Positions 20,024 to 31,499 are shown, counted from the stretch's first letter. The stretch is DNA of 64,000 nt from a bacterium (GCA_905221455.1 CAJNDF010000008.1:1-64000), one strand, 5' to 3'. Translations and numbers: made by a program. The notes: a model not told the origin generated them from the sequence alone.

Positions 20024-21453
20024 AAATTTTATTTGTAGCAGCAGAGGGTGCACCCTTTTCAAAAACAGGTGGTTTGGGAGACGTTATTGGCGCTCTTCCA
20101 AAATCACTGGTAAAAGCTGGGCACGAAGTTGCAGTGATTCTACCCTACTATGACATGGTAGAGGCTAAATTTGGAAATCAAATTGAAGATGTGCTTCATT
20201 TTGAGGTGAGCGTCGGTTGGCGCAGACAGTACTGTGGAATTAAGAAAACCGTCTTCAACGGTGTAACCTTCTACTTTATTGACAGCCAATATTATTTCTT
20301 CCGTGGTCATGTTTACGGTGATTTTGACGATGGGGAACGCTTCGCTTTCTTCCAACTGGCTGCCATTGAGGCTATGGAAAGGATTGACTTCATTCCTGAC
20401 CTTCTCCATGTTCATGACTACCATACAGCCATGATACCGTTCTTGTTAAAGGAAAAATACCGTTGGATTCAAGCCTACCAAGGAATTAAAACTGTTTTAA
20501 CTATTCATAATTTGGAATTCCAAGGACAATTTTCAGAAGGAATGTTATGGGATTTGTTTGGAGTCGGCTTTGAACGTTATGCTGATGGTACCCTTCGCTG
20601 GAACAACTGTCTGAACTGGATGAAGGCTGGTATTCTCTATGCGGACCGTGTTTCAACAGTTTCGCCTAGTTATGCTCATGAAATTATGACCAGTCAGTTC
20701 GGATGTAACTTGGATCAGATTCTTCGAATGGAGTCTGGCAAGGTCTCTGGTATCGTGAATGGGATTGATGCTGACCTATATAATCCTCAGACGGATGCTT
20801 TTTTAGACTATCATTTTAGTCAAGAAGATTTGTCTGGGAAAGCCCAAAACAAGGCAAAATTGCAAGAAAGAGTTGGCTTGCCTGTTAGAACTGACGTGCC
20901 ATTGGTGGGAATTGTTTCTCGTTTGACACGTCAAAAAGGTTTTGATGTCGTGGTCGAAAGTTTGCATCATATCTTGCAAAATGATGTTCAGATTGTTCTT
21001 TTGGGAACTGGAGATCCAGCCTTTGAAGGGGCTTTCTCATGGTTTGCTCAGATTTATCCTGACAAGTTATCAGCAAATATTACTTTTGATGTCAAACTTG
21101 CTCAAGAAATTTACGCTGCTTGTGACCTCTTCCTCATGCCGAGTCGTTTTGAACCGTGTGGTTTGTCTCAAATGATGGCGATGCGGTACGGAACCTTACC
21201 ATTGGTTCATGAAGTTGGTGGTTTGCGAGATACTGTCCGCGCTTTCAATCCAATCGAAGGAAATGGTACAGGCTTTAGCTTTGACAATCTATCTCCTTAT
21301 TGGTTAAATTGGACTTTCCAAACAGCATTGGACTTGTATAGAAACCATCCTGATGTTTGGAGAAACTTACAAAAACAAGCTATGGAGTGTGATTTCTCAT
21401 GGGATACAGCTTGCAAGTCATATCTTGACTTGTACCATAGTTTAGTTAATTAA
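20020..21453 (+). CDS. glgA: Glycogen synthase GlgA (GT5)
   Basis: Adds glucose from ADP-glucose to growing alpha-1,4 glucan. 477 residues with GT-B fold: N-terminal KTGGLGDV (donor-binding KTGGL), [41 protein letters not shown], and the C-terminal [19 protein letters not shown] motif with the Glu/Cys region of GT5. Start overlaps the glgD stop by 4 bases. Last gene of the operon, followed by a strong terminator. Confidence 0.97.
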   Translation: MKILFVAAEGAPFSKTGGLGDVIGALPKSLVKAGHEVAVILPYYDMVEAKFGNQIEDVLHFEVSVGWRRQYCGIKKTVFNGVTFYFIDSQYYFFRGHVYGDFDDGERFAFFQLAAIEAMERIDFIPDLLHVHDYHTAMIPFLLKEKYRWIQAYQGIKTVLTIHNLEFQGQFSEGMLWDLFGVGFERYADGTLRWNNCLNWMKAGILYADRVSTVSPSYAHEIMTSQFGCNLDQILRMESGKVSGIVNGIDADLYNPQTDAFLDYHFSQEDLSGKAQNKAKLQERVGLPVRTDVPLVGIVSRLTRQKGFDVVVESLHHILQNDVQIVLLGTGDPAFEGAFSWFAQIYPDKLSANITFDVKLAQEIYAACDLFLMPSRFEPCGLSQMMAMRYGTLPLVHEVGGLRDTVRAFNPIEGNGTGFSFDNLSPYWLNWTFQTALDLYRNHPDVWRNLQKQAMECDFSWDTACKSYLDLYHSLVN

Positions 21454-21458
21454 TAGAT

Positions 21459-21489
21459 AAAATCGTATGATGACTTCATACGATTTTTA
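21459..21489 (+). terminator. Terminator of the glg operon
   Basis: AAAATCGTATGA pairs with TCATACGATTTTT around a short loop, ending in a T-run. Confidence 0.9.
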
Positions 21490-21511
21490 GCCTATTTAGA
21501 GAGGAGAGCTT

Positions 21512-22156
21512 ATGTCTCAAATAAAAGGCTTGTGTGTCATGGATGTTGACGGCACCTTAATCCTAGAAGAAGTGATTGACCTTTTGGGAAGAGAGGTAGG
21601 TTGTGAGGAAGAAATTGCGCAGCTTACAAGTCAGGCGATGCGAGGAGAGTTGGACTTTGAAAGCAGTTTACGAAAAAGAGTGTCCTTGTTGGAAGGTCTT
21701 CCTGTTTCGGTCTTTGAGAAAGTTTTTAACTCTATTCATTTAACGCCAAATGCACATGAATTCATTTCTATTCTCCAAAAGAATGGCATCCTAGTTGGTC
21801 TGGTGTCTGGTGGATTTACACCAATAGTTGAGAGACTAGCAAAATCCCTTAGTATTACCTATTTCTCTGCCAACCAACTTGAAGTCAAAGACGGCCTTCT
21901 AACAGGAAAATTAGTTGGAGCAATTGTAAGCCCTGAACTCAAACAAGCAACTCTGGAAAAATGGAGAAAGGAACTCAAACTCCCTAAAGAAAGAACAGTT
22001 GCAATCGGTGATGGGGCCAATGACTTATTAATGTTGAAATCAGCAGGACTAGGAATTGCTTTTTGTGCCAAAGAGGTGCTGAAACAAGAAATACCGAATC
22101 ATGTTGACAAGAGGGATTTTTTAGAAGTTCTTCCTTTGATTGACTTTTTAGAATGA
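21512..22156 (+). CDS. serB: HAD-family phosphoserine phosphatase (SerB-like)
   Basis: 214 residues. HAD motifs: I MDVDGTLI (nucleophile Asp), II SGGF, III Lys in the LKLPKERT region, [16 protein letters not shown]. The cap region and [11 protein letters not shown] fit SerB, which makes serine from phosphoserine; other HAD phosphatases cannot be fully excluded. GAGAGGAGAG precedes ATG 21512. The glycerate kinase gene begins nine bases after, so the pair may link glycerate and serine metabolism. Confidence 0.82.
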   Translation: MSQIKGLCVMDVDGTLILEEVIDLLGREVGCEEEIAQLTSQAMRGELDFESSLRKRVSLLEGLPVSVFEKVFNSIHLTPNAHEFISILQKNGILVGLVSGGFTPIVERLAKSLSITYFSANQLEVKDGLLTGKLVGAIVSPELKQATLEKWRKELKLPKERTVAIGDGANDLLMLKSAGLGIAFCAKEVLKQEIPNHVDKRDFLEVLPLIDFLE

Positions 22157-22164
22157 GGGAAAAT

Positions 22165-23280
22165 ATGAAGATTGTAATTGCACCAGATTCATTTAAGGAA
22201 AGTTTGACCGCTGATCAGGTAGCTGAAGCTATTAAAAGAGGGTTCCAAGAATCGCTAGCAGATGTAGACTGTCTCCTCTGCCCTGTTGGTGATGGGGGAG
22301 AAGGCACTGTAGATGCTATCCGACATTCTATTGACCTAGAAGAAAAATGGATTCAAGTAACAGGACCTTTTGGCCAAAAAGAAGCCATGCGTTATTTCCA
22401 AAAAGGACAACTGGCCCTCTTCGAAATTGCTGATTTGGTTGGTCTTGGAAAAATTCCGCTAGAGAAACGAAATCCACTGCAAATCCAAACTCGTGGAATT
22501 GGAGAGTTGATTCGCCATCTCATTGTTCAAGGGATTAAAGAAATTTATATTGGCGTTGGTGGTACGGCCAGTAATGATGGAGGAATGGGGATTGCTGCTG
22601 GTTTAGGTTATCAATTTTATGATAGTAATGGAAATACCTTGACCGCTTGCGGTCAGACCTTACTAAACTTAGCTTCTGTTTCAACAGAAAATCGCTATGA
22701 AATTCCAGAAGATGTTCACATTCGTATTTTAGCAGATGTCGTGAGTCCCTTATGTGGTCCTCAAGGTGCGACCTACACGTTTGGTAAACAAAAAGGTTTA
22801 CATCCTACTATGTTTGCAGTCGTAGATCAGGCAATCCAAGATTTTTATGAAAAAGTCTTCCCTGCAACATTGGAAATTAAAGGAGCAGGAGCTGGTGGAG
22901 GCATTGCTGGCGGTTTGTGTGCCTTTGCTCAGGCAAGTATCGTATCTGGAATTGACACCTGTTTAGATTTGATTGACTTTGATAAGAAAGTTGCAGATGC
23001 TGATTTGGTTATCGTTGGTGAAGGAAGACTAGATCGTCAAAGTTTAGCAGGGAAAGCGCCTATAGGCCTAGCAAAAAGAACCCCTGTCGGAGTTCCTGTT
23101 ATTGCTATTTGTGGTAGTATTGCTGAAGATTTACCTTCCCTACCATTTGAAAATATCCAAGCTGCCTTTTCTATTTTGGAGAAAAGTGAACCACTAGAAG
23201 ATAGTCTGAAAAATGCCAGTCTCTATTTAGAGCATACGGCCACCAATATTGGACATTTATTAAAGATGCCTAAGATTTAG
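22165..23280 (+). CDS. glxK: Glycerate kinase (GlxK/GarK family)
   Basis: Phosphorylates glycerate, feeding lower glycolysis or serine synthesis. 371 residues from ATG 22165 ([20 protein letters not shown], the canonical N-terminus); an in-frame ATG at 22153 overlaps the serB-like stop and lacks a ribosome site, whereas GAGGG sits 5 bases before 22165. Motifs: [35 protein letters not shown] and [10 protein letters not shown]. Its last 4 bases overlap the convergent yueI-like gene. Confidence 0.92.
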   Translation: MKIVIAPDSFKESLTADQVAEAIKRGFQESLADVDCLLCPVGDGGEGTVDAIRHSIDLEEKWIQVTGPFGQKEAMRYFQKGQLALFEIADLVGLGKIPLEKRNPLQIQTRGIGELIRHLIVQGIKEIYIGVGGTASNDGGMGIAAGLGYQFYDSNGNTLTACGQTLLNLASVSTENRYEIPEDVHIRILADVVSPLCGPQGATYTFGKQKGLHPTMFAVVDQAIQDFYEKVFPATLEIKGAGAGGGIAGGLCAFAQASIVSGIDTCLDLIDFDKKVADADLVIVGEGRLDRQSLAGKAPIGLAKRTPVGVPVIAICGSIAEDLPSLPFENIQAAFSILEKSEPLEDSLKNASLYLEHTATNIGHLLKMPKI

Positions 23281-23723
23281 CCAAACCATTTCTTCCAGAT
23301 GGATGTTTTGGCAGGTTCTTCCTTTTTACCTTCCCAAAGTTTTGCAAAAGCAAGTCGAAGGTCTTTTTCTTCTACTTGAACGGGTGCATTGGTGTGAATA
23401 ACCAAACCGAAAGGAGAAGAAGTGTGCTCTTCAGATACTAGGGTAGCTTGGCTATTGATTTCTTTCGCTTCTTTCAAGTAGAAAACTTGCTTGTCAAATT
23501 CGATAGTTGGTGAGATCTTCACAAATAGTGGATCAGCCTTTTCTTGAAGTTTTTCTAAAATAGATAAAAAACCTTTTTCTAATTGAGGGCTATTTGCCGT
23601 GTCAATATCTGCATATCCAAGAACTCTTTCCTCAAAAGTACCAAGGTAGCGTCTTTGTTCATCTGGATTTAATTTTGGCCCACCATGAGCTTTTTCAAGT
23701 AATTGTTTTGATAAATCTGTCAT
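23277..23723 (-). CDS. YueI-like (DUF1694) cytoplasmic protein
   Basis: 148 residues, no signal or membrane segment. The N-terminal [13 protein letters not shown] is the mark of the YueI/DUF1694 family, whose function is unknown. A beta/alpha core and a basic C-terminus (TSIWKKWFG) follow. Convergent with glxK, with 4 bases of overlap at the stops. Its promoter predicts an mRNA starting at the ATG. Confidence 0.82.
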   Translation of the reverse strand: MTDLSKQLLEKAHGGPKLNPDEQRRYLGTFEERVLGYADIDTANSPQLEKGFLSILEKLQEKADPLFVKISPTIEFDKQVFYLKEAKEINSQATLVSEEHTSSPFGLVIHTNAPVQVEEKDLRLAFAKLWEGKKEEPAKTSIWKKWFG

Positions 23724-23729
23724 GAAAAC

Positions 23730-23738
23730 AGTATATCA
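23730..23738 (-). promoter_or_regulatory. Extended -10 of the yueI-like gene, predicting leaderless mRNA
   Basis: Read on the minus strand: TG-A-TATACT-GTTTTC-ATG. The last base of the -10 is 23730 and +7 is 23723, the A of the ATG. No Shine-Dalgarno is present and the -35 is poor. Confidence 0.65.
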
Positions 23739-23763
23739 TAAAAGTTAGAATAAAACAGACAAA

Positions 23764-23848
23764 AGAAAGCGATTACTTTATAAAGTTAAGGAAAATTTGC
23801 ACAAAGATAACGTTTTTTCTTGAAAAAGGAGGGGTTTTAAGGTATTAT
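23764..23848 (+). promoter_or_regulatory. eno promoter with weak cre-like box
   Basis: TTGAAA (23820-23825), 17-base spacer, TATTAT (23843-23848). AGAAAGCGATTACT (23764-23777) matches the cre consensus at 12 of 14 positions, upstream of the promoter where CcpA tends to activate. The cre call is tentative. Confidence 0.5.
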
Positions 23849-23883
23849 AGAGGTGTAAAAAATTTAACTCATAAGGAGAGTAA

Positions 23884-25188
<1,305 letters not shown>

Positions 25189-25191
<3 letters not shown>

Positions 25192-25296
25192 AATAGTTCA
25201 GTGAACTATTTTATCCCGAACCTTGAAATTCAAAAGTTCGGCCGTTGATTTAACAACGTTTCTAGCCCCTCGGATTTTTTCCGAAGGGCTATTTTT
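25189..25296 (+). terminator. Double terminator after eno
   Basis: First hairpin: AAATAGTT / AACTATTT at 25190-25213. Second: TAGCCCcTCGG / CCGAaGGGCTA at 25262-25291 followed by TTTTTG. A further small hairpin CGTTG/CAACG (25243-25258) lies between. Confidence 0.85.
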
Positions 25297-25413
25297 GTGT
25301 TCAGGGGCATAAAAGGGGGCAAATAGCAATTTGAGAAAGATTAGTAATTCAGAAAATAACTCATCAACTCCGATCCAATAAAATTGAAAAGGATGGAAAA
25401 AAGGATAAATTTA

Positions 25414-25422
25414 TGATATACT
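25414..25422 (+). promoter_or_regulatory. Extended -10 promoter of murA
   Basis: TG-A-TATACT, with a weak TGGAAA -35 17 bases upstream. Predicted leader ~44 bases. The ribosome site is poor (AAAGAG 15 bases before ATG 25473). Confidence 0.55.
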
Positions 25423-25472
25423 TTATTTTAAGGACCTTATTAGAAATCTTGAAAGAGTATTAAAAACTTATA

Positions 25473-26732
25473 ATGAGAAAAATTATTATCAATGGTGGAT
25501 TACCACTGCAAGGTGAAATCACTATTAGTGGTGCTAAAAATAGCGTTGTGGCCTTAATTCCAGCTATTATATTGGCTGATGATGTGGTGACTTTGGATTG
25601 TGTTCCAGATATTTCGGATGTAGCCAGTCTTGTCGAAATTATGCAATTGATGGGAGCTACTGTTAAGCGTTATGACGATGTCTTGGAGATTGATCCAAGA
25701 GGTGTTCAAAACATTCCAATGCCTTATGGTAAAATTAACAGTCTTCGTGCATCTTACTATTTTTATGGGAGCCTCTTAGGCCGATTTGGTGAAGCTACAG
25801 TTGGTTTACCGGGAGGATGTGATCTTGGTCCTCGTCCGATTGACCTACACCTTAAGGCATTTGAAGCTATGGGAGCTAAGGTTAGCTACGAAGGGGATAC
25901 CATGAAGTTGTCTTCTAAAGAGATTGGTCTTCATGGTGCAAGTATTTACATGGATACGGTTAGTGTGGGTGCGACGATTAATACGATGATTGCTGCAGTT
26001 AAAGCAAATGGTCGTACCATTATTGAAAATGCAGCCCGTGAACCTGAAATTATTGATGTAGCTACTCTCTTGAATAATATGGGAGCTCATATCCGCGGTG
26101 CAGGAACTAATATCATCATTATTGATGGTGTTGACAGATTACATGGAACTCGTCATCAGGTAATTCCAGACCGCATCGAAGCTGGAACATATATTTCTTT
26201 AGCTGCTGCAGTTGGTAAAGGAATTCGTATAAATAATGTTCTTTACGAACACCTAGAAGGATTTATTGCTAAGTTGGAAGAAATGGGAGTGAGAATGACT
26301 GTATCTGAAGACAGTATTTTTGTCGAAGAACAGTCTAATTTGAAAGCAATCAATATTAAGACAGCTCCTTACCCAGGCTTTGCAACTGATTTACAACAAC
26401 CGATTACCCCACTTTTACTAAGAACGAATGGTCGTGGTACAATTGTCGATACGATTTACGAAAAACGTGTAAATCATGTTTTTGAACTAGCAAAGATGGA
26501 TGCGGATATTTCGACAACAAATGGTCATATTTTGTACACAGGTGGACGTGATTTGCGTGGGGCAAGTGTGAAAGCAACTGACCTGAGAGCTGGTGCAGCT
26601 TTAGTTATTGCTGGTTTGATGGCCGAGGGGCAAACTGAAATTACCAATATCGAGTTTATCTTACGTGGTTATTCTGATATTATCGAAAAATTACGTAATC
26701 TAGGAGCGGATATTAGACTTGTTGAGGATTAA
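25473..26732 (+). CDS. murA: UDP-N-acetylglucosamine 1-carboxyvinyltransferase
   Basis: First committed step of peptidoglycan synthesis: transfers enolpyruvate from PEP to UDP-GlcNAc; target of fosfomycin. 419 residues. [10 protein letters not shown] near the N-terminus holds the conserved Lys-Asn, [14 protein letters not shown] the active-site Cys, and PDRIEAGTY and GFATDLQQP are family motifs. Streptococci carry two murA paralogs, and which of the two this is cannot be fixed here. The gene is followed 15 bases on by a GNAT gene and then spxR. Confidence 0.95.
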   Translation: MRKIIINGGLPLQGEITISGAKNSVVALIPAIILADDVVTLDCVPDISDVASLVEIMQLMGATVKRYDDVLEIDPRGVQNIPMPYGKINSLRASYYFYGSLLGRFGEATVGLPGGCDLGPRPIDLHLKAFEAMGAKVSYEGDTMKLSSKEIGLHGASIYMDTVSVGATINTMIAAVKANGRTIIENAAREPEIIDVATLLNNMGAHIRGAGTNIIIIDGVDRLHGTRHQVIPDRIEAGTYISLAAAVGKGIRINNVLYEHLEGFIAKLEEMGVRMTVSEDSIFVEEQSNLKAINIKTAPYPGFATDLQQPITPLLLRTNGRGTIVDTIYEKRVNHVFELAKMDADISTTNGHILYTGGRDLRGASVKATDLRAGAALVIAGLMAEGQTEITNIEFILRGYSDIIEKLRNLGADIRLVED

Positions 26733-26747
26733 ACCGTAGAGGTGTTT

Positions 26748-27299
26748 ATGAATATTTGGACCAAATTAGCAATGTTTTCTTTTTTTGAAACGGATCGCTT
26801 GTATTTGCGTCCTTTCTTTTTTAGTGATAGTCAAGACTTCCATGAGATCGCTTCGAATCCAGAAAATCTCCAATTTATTTTCCCGACTCAGGCAAGTCTG
26901 GAAGAAAGCCAGTATGCATTGGCCAATTATTTTATGAAGGCTCCTTTGGGAGTATGGGCAATTTGTGACAAGAAATCTGAAAAAATGATTGGTTCTGTTA
27001 AGTTTGAAAAGCTAGATGAAATTAAAAAAGAAGCAGAACTTGGCTATTTTTTGAGAAAAGATGCTTGGTCGCAAGGATTTATGACAGAAGTTGTTAGAAA
27101 AATTTGTCAACTTTCTTTTGAGGAATTTGGTTTAAAACAATTATCCATCATTACCCACCTCGAAAATGAAGCAAGTCAAAAGGTTGCTCTTAAAGCTGGA
27201 TTTAGTTTGTTCCGTCAGTTTAAGGGAAGTGATCGTTACACAAGAAAAATGCGGGATTATCTTGAATTTCGGTATGTAAAAGGAGAATTCAATGAGTAA
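26748..27299 (+). CDS. GNAT acetyltransferase (RimJ/RimL-like)
   Basis: 183 residues. Typical start ETDRLYLRPF and acetyl-CoA region ELGYFLRKDAWSQGFMTEVVRKI. The RimJ/RimL-like class acetylates amino groups of proteins or small molecules; substrate unknown. I chose ATG 26748 with TAGAGG just upstream over a GTG at 26742. Overlaps spxR by 8 bases, so probably in one operon with murA. Confidence 0.85.
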   Translation: MNIWTKLAMFSFFETDRLYLRPFFFSDSQDFHEIASNPENLQFIFPTQASLEESQYALANYFMKAPLGVWAICDKKSEKMIGSVKFEKLDEIKKEAELGYFLRKDAWSQGFMTEVVRKICQLSFEEFGLKQLSIITHLENEASQKVALKAGFSLFRQFKGSDRYTRKMRDYLEFRYVKGEFNE

Positions 27300-28569
27300 G
27301 CATCAGGAAATTCTAAGCTATTTAGAGGAATTACCAGTAGGTAAAAGGGTCAGTGTTCGTAGTATTTCCAACCATCTAGGAGTCAGTGATGGAACGGCCT
27401 ATCGCGCTATCAAGGAAGCGGAAAATCGTGGAATTGTGGAGACCCGTCCTAGAAGTGGAACAATCCGCGTCAAATCCCAGAAAGTTGCGATTGAAAGATT
27501 AACTTTTGCTGAAATTGCAGAAGTGACTTCTTCTGAGGTTCTGGCTGGGCAAGAAGGTTTAGAGAGAGAATTTAGTAAATTTTCAATCGGTGCTATGACA
27601 GAACAAAATATCTTGTCTTACCTTCACGATGGGGGGCTCTTGATTGTCGGAGACCGGACCCGTATCCAATTACTAGCGCTTGAAAATGAAAATGCCATCT
27701 TGGTTACAGGTGGATTTCATGTTCATGATGATGTTCTTAAACTGGCCAATCAAAAAGGAATTCCTGTTTTGAGAAGCAAGCATGACACTTTCACCGTCGC
27801 GACCATGATCAATAAAGCCCTGTCAAATGTTCAAATTAAGACGGATATTTTAACTGTTGAGAAACTTTATCGTCCGAGTCATGAGTATGGGTTTCTGAGA
27901 GAGACCGACACCGTTAAAGATTATTTGGACTTAGTTCGTAAGAATCGTAGCAGTCGTTTCCCAGTTATCAATCAACATCAGGTTGTTGTTGGAGTTGTAA
28001 CCATGAGAGACGCTGGTGATAAGTCACCAAGTACCACAATTGACAAGGTCATGTCGCGTAGTCTATTTTTGGTTGGATTATCGACAAATATTGCCAATGT
28101 GAGTCAACGGATGATTGCTGAAGACTTTGAAATGGTACCGGTTGTTCGGAATAATCAAACCTTGCTTGGAGTTGTGACACGACGAGATGTCATGGAGAAG
28201 ATGAGTCGTTCCCAAGTTTCGGCTCTACCAACTTTTTCTGAGCAGATTGGTCAAAAACTCGCTTATCACCATGATGAAGTCGTCATTACAGTGGAACCCT
28301 TTATGCTTGAGAAAAACGGTGTTTTAGCTAACGGTGTATTGGCAGAAATCTTGACTCATATGACCCAAGATTTAGTTGTGAATAGCGGTCGCAATCTCAT
28401 CATAGAGCAGATGCTGATCTACTTTTTGCAGGCTGTTCAGATTGATGATATACTGCGCATTCAAGCACGCATTATCCATCATACGAGACGATCAGCTATT
28501 ATTGATTACGATATTTATCATGGTCATCAGATTGTTTCAAAAGCAAATGTTACTGTTAAAATTAATTAG
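27292..28569 (+). CDS. spxR: SpxR, DNA-binding CBS-HotDog regulator
   Basis: 425 residues in a distinctive order: N-terminal winged helix (~1-60; RSISNHLGVSDGTAYRAIKEAENRG), DRTGG domain (~70-180; VGDRTRIQLLALE), two CBS domains (~190-310; VVGVVTMRDAG, LGVVTRRDVME) and a C-terminal HotDog domain (~320-425). In pneumococcus SpxR, with this architecture, raises spxB (pyruvate oxidase) expression and so affects peroxide production. CBS domains suggest sensing of an adenylate. AAAGGAG precedes the ATG. Confidence 0.88.
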   Translation: MSKHQEILSYLEELPVGKRVSVRSISNHLGVSDGTAYRAIKEAENRGIVETRPRSGTIRVKSQKVAIERLTFAEIAEVTSSEVLAGQEGLEREFSKFSIGAMTEQNILSYLHDGGLLIVGDRTRIQLLALENENAILVTGGFHVHDDVLKLANQKGIPVLRSKHDTFTVATMINKALSNVQIKTDILTVEKLYRPSHEYGFLRETDTVKDYLDLVRKNRSSRFPVINQHQVVVGVVTMRDAGDKSPSTTIDKVMSRSLFLVGLSTNIANVSQRMIAEDFEMVPVVRNNQTLLGVVTRRDVMEKMSRSQVSALPTFSEQIGQKLAYHHDEVVITVEPFMLEKNGVLANGVLAEILTHMTQDLVVNSGRNLIIEQMLIYFLQAVQIDDILRIQARIIHHTRRSAIIDYDIYHGHQIVSKANVTVKIN

Positions 28570-28584
28570 AAACTAGGAGAAAAG

Positions 28585-29445
28585 ATGATAACATTAAAAT
28601 CAGCTCGTGAAATCGAAGCTATGGACAAGGCTGGTAATTTTCTAGCAAGTATTCATATCGGCTTACGTGATTTGATTAAGCCTGGCGTAGATATGTGGGA
28701 AGTTGAAGAATATGTTCGCCGTCGTTGTAAGGAAGAAAATTTCCTCCCACTTCAGATTGGGGTTGACGGTGCCATGATGGACTATCCTTATGCTACCTGT
28801 TGCTCTCTTAATGACGAAGTAGCTCACGCTTTCCCTCGGCATTATATCTTAAAAGATGGCGATTTGCTCAAGGTTGATATGGTTTTGGGAGGCCCTATTG
28901 CCAAATCTGATTTGAATGTCTCAAAATTAAACTTCAACAATGTTGAGCAAATGAAAAAATACACTCAGAGCTATTCTGGTGGTCTAGCAGATTCTTGTTG
29001 GGCTTATGCTGTAGGTACACCGTCTGAAGAAGTGAAAAACTTGATGGATGTAACTAAAGAAGCTATGTATAAGGGAATTGAGCAAGCTGTTGTTGGAAAT
29101 CGTATCGGTGATATCGGTGCAGCCATTCAAGAATACGCTGAAAGCCGTGGTTACGGTGTTGTTCGTGATTTGGTTGGACATGGTGTTGGTCCAACAATGC
29201 ACGAGGAGCCAATGGTTCCTAACTATGGTATTGCTGGTCGTGGACTCCGTCTTCGTGAAGGCATGGTACTGACTATCGAACCAATGATTAATACAGGCGA
29301 TTGGGAAATTGATACAGATATGAAGACTGGTTGGGCGCATAAGACCATCGACGGTGGATTGTCATGTCAGTATGAACACCAATTTGTGATTACAAAAGAT
29401 GGGCCTGTTATCTTGACTAGTCAAGGTGAAGAAGGAACTTATTAA
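28585..29445 (+). CDS. map: Methionine aminopeptidase, type I
   Basis: Removes N-terminal Met from nascent proteins. 286 residues. Metal ligands lie in DMVLGG (Asp), SDLN (Asp), LVGHGVGPTMHEEP (His), LTIEPM (Glu) and CQYEHQFVIT (Glu). An insert of ~30 residues between the two Asp ligands (SKLNFNNVEQMKKYTQSYSG) is seen in streptococcal MetAPs. AGGAG precedes the ATG; follows spxR by 15 bases. Confidence 0.95.
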   Translation: MITLKSAREIEAMDKAGNFLASIHIGLRDLIKPGVDMWEVEEYVRRRCKEENFLPLQIGVDGAMMDYPYATCCSLNDEVAHAFPRHYILKDGDLLKVDMVLGGPIAKSDLNVSKLNFNNVEQMKKYTQSYSGGLADSCWAYAVGTPSEEVKNLMDVTKEAMYKGIEQAVVGNRIGDIGAAIQEYAESRGYGVVRDLVGHGVGPTMHEEPMVPNYGIAGRGLRLREGMVLTIEPMINTGDWEIDTDMKTGWAHKTIDGGLSCQYEHQFVITKDGPVILTSQGEEGTY

Positions 29446-29506
29446 AAGAAAGTGAAAAGACTGCTAGAAATTCATTTCTTATAGAATTCAGTAAATCTTT
29501 TCATAA

Positions 29507-29552
29507 AAAACGCATTGTATCAAGCTTTTAAGTGCCTGATATAATGCGTTTT
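29507..29552. repeat. 46-base palindrome after map, inverted relative of 2263-2308
   Basis: AAAACGCATTGTATCA pairs with TGATATAATGCGTTTT (one mismatch), and a T-run follows. Aligned by eye, it matches the reverse complement of 2263-2308 at 38 of 46 positions, loop included. It likely terminates map transcription. Confidence 0.7.
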
Positions 29553-29645
29553 TCTGATTTTAAAAATATAATTCTTCTAAAATGGTACACTTCAGGTTAA
29601 AAAAACGACATTTCAGATTTTCTGTTCCAGAAATAGCTATCACTA

Positions 29646-29654
29646 TGATATAAT
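29646..29654 (+). promoter_or_regulatory. Extended -10 of ribF, predicting leaderless mRNA
   Basis: TG-A-TATAAT followed by TATTTT and ATG. The +1 at seven bases past 29654 is 29661, the A of the ATG. No Shine-Dalgarno and no strong -35. Confidence 0.65.
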
Positions 29655-29660
29655 TATTTT

Positions 29661-30578
29661 ATGATTATTACTATTCCTATAAAAAACCAAAAAGATATTG
29701 GCACACCATCTGATTCAGTCGTTGTTCTCGGCTATTTTGATGGTATACACAAGGGGCATCAAGAATTATTTCGTGTTGCCAATAAGGCTGCGAGAAAAGA
29801 TTTATTGCCTATCGTCGTTATGACCTTTAATGAATCTCCAAAAATCGCTTTAGAGCCTTATCATCCTGATTTGTTTTTACATATTTTGAATCCTGCTGAA
29901 CGTGAAAGAAAATTAAAACGTGAAGGTGTAGAGGAATTATATCTCCTTGATTTTAGTAGTCAATTCGCTAGTCTTACTGCAGAAGAATTTTTTGCAACTT
30001 ATATCAAGGCTATGAATGCCAAAATTATTGTTGCAGGTTTTGATTATACATTTGGTTCTGACCAAAAAACGGCAGAAGACTTAAAGGATTACTTTGATGG
30101 AGAAGTTATCATTGTCCCACCTGTAGAAGATGAGAAAGGAAAGATTAGTTCAACTCGTGTCCGTCAAGCTATTTTGGACGGAAATGTGAAAGAAGCAGGG
30201 GAACTTTTGGGGGCACCACTTCCATCTAGAGGTATGGTCGTTCATGGTAATGCTCGTGGTCGTACGATTGGTTATCCAACAGCTAATTTGGTGCTTTTAG
30301 ACCGTACTTATATGCCAGCAGATGGTGTCTATGTCGTTGATGTTGAAATTCAAAGACAGAAGTATCGTGCCATGGCTAGTGTCGGGAAAAATGTGACTTT
30401 TGATGGAGAAGAAGCACGTTTTGAAGTCAATATTTTTGATTTTAATCAAGATATTTATGGGGAAACCGTCATGGTTTATTGGCTTGATCGCATTCGTGAT
30501 ATGACAAAATTTGATTCTGTTGACCAATTAGTGGATCAGTTAAAGGCAGATGAAGAAGTAGCTCGGAATTGGTCTTAA
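29661..30578 (+). CDS. ribF: Bifunctional riboflavin kinase / FAD synthetase
   Basis: Makes FMN and FAD from riboflavin. 305 residues. The N-terminal nucleotidyltransferase domain (~15-185) has VVLGYFDGIHKGHQ, VAGFDYTFGSD and SSTRVRQAI. The C-terminal flavokinase domain has HGNARGRTIGYPTANL and the Glu-containing FEVNIFDFNQDIYGE. The start matches the family N-terminus. Confidence 0.95.
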   Translation: MIITIPIKNQKDIGTPSDSVVVLGYFDGIHKGHQELFRVANKAARKDLLPIVVMTFNESPKIALEPYHPDLFLHILNPAERERKLKREGVEELYLLDFSSQFASLTAEEFFATYIKAMNAKIIVAGFDYTFGSDQKTAEDLKDYFDGEVIIVPPVEDEKGKISSTRVRQAILDGNVKEAGELLGAPLPSRGMVVHGNARGRTIGYPTANLVLLDRTYMPADGVYVVDVEIQRQKYRAMASVGKNVTFDGEEARFEVNIFDFNQDIYGETVMVYWLDRIRDMTKFDSVDQLVDQLKADEEVARNWS

Positions 30579-30597
30579 GAGCTTGAGTAAATAAAAC

Positions 30598-30628
30598 AAA
30601 AAAGAGGTAACTACAAGACCTCTTTTTA
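30598..30628. terminator. Bidirectional terminator between ribF and yitT-like gene
   Basis: AAAGAGGT (30601-30608) pairs with ACCTCTTT (30618-30625), with A-run on one side and T-run on the other, so it works for both convergent genes. Confidence 0.85.
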
Positions 30629-31474
30629 TTCTTTTTCAAAGGTGAAGCCTTCTCCTAGGATTTCATGGGCTTCTGTAATAGTTATAAAAGCTTGAGGATC
30701 GATTCGATGAATCATTTCCTTCATTTTCACAATTTCATTTCTACCGACAATACAGTAAATGATTTTCAAATCTTTTTTACTATAGTAGCCTTGACCGGAA
30801 ATAAAAGTAACACCTCTTCCTAGGTCATCATTAATTGCTTTAGCAAGTTGGTCAGGACGTTTTGTGATAATCATAAAGCCTTTACCTGCGTAGCCACCTT
30901 CGCCAATCAAATCGATGACACGCGAAACGATAAAATCAAATAAGAGTGTGTAGGAGACCAATCGTAAATCCTTGAAGATTAGGAGAATAAGCATGAGAAT
31001 ACAAAAATCTAAGATAAAGAGCAGTTTCCCCATGGATATATGAGTGTATTTATTGAGAATACGAGCTAGAATATCAGTTCCGCCAGTTGTACCTCCAGCA
31101 TTAAAGATAATTCCGAGGCCAATTCCCAATAGAATTCCCGCTATAAGAGCTGTGATTAGTAAATCACCTTGAAGGTCAATATGAAGGGGAATACGCTCAA
31201 AAAAAGCCAACCAGGCGGACAAAGCTAAGGTTCCAAGCAAACTAGAATAGAGAGATTTTGCTCCAAATATTTTCCAAGCCAAGATGAAAAGGGGAATATT
31301 AATCAGCAAGTTCATGAGCGAAACAGGGATTTTAAAAAGATAAAAGGTGATAAGGGTAATACCTGTCGCCCCTCCTTCAAAGAGATGATGAGGAACTACA
31401 AAATAAGTCAGGCCAAAAGCATAAATAGCAGCACCTAGTAAAATGGTAAAAATGGGGTAAATTTTTTTAATCAT
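30626..31474 (-). CDS. YitT-family membrane protein (DUF161/DUF2179)
   Basis: 282 residues. The N-terminal ~180 residues hold about five membrane segments, including GIGLGIIFNAGGTTGGTDILARI, the family hallmark. The C-terminal cytoplasmic DUF2179 domain contains GKGFMIITKRPDQLAKAI and RGVTFISGQGYYSKKD. Function is unknown; proposed to be a transporter. Own divergent extended -10 promoter, with GAGGTG before the ATG. Confidence 0.88.
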   Translation of the reverse strand: MIKKIYPIFTILLGAAIYAFGLTYFVVPHHLFEGGATGITLITFYLFKIPVSLMNLLINIPLFILAWKIFGAKSLYSSLLGTLALSAWLAFFERIPLHIDLQGDLLITALIAGILLGIGLGIIFNAGGTTGGTDILARILNKYTHISMGKLLFILDFCILMLILLIFKDLRLVSYTLLFDFIVSRVIDLIGEGGYAGKGFMIITKRPDQLAKAINDDLGRGVTFISGQGYYSKKDLKIIYCIVGRNEIVKMKEMIHRIDPQAFITITEAHEILGEGFTFEKE

Positions 31475-31499
31475 AGGACACCTCTTTTCTTATAAGATG

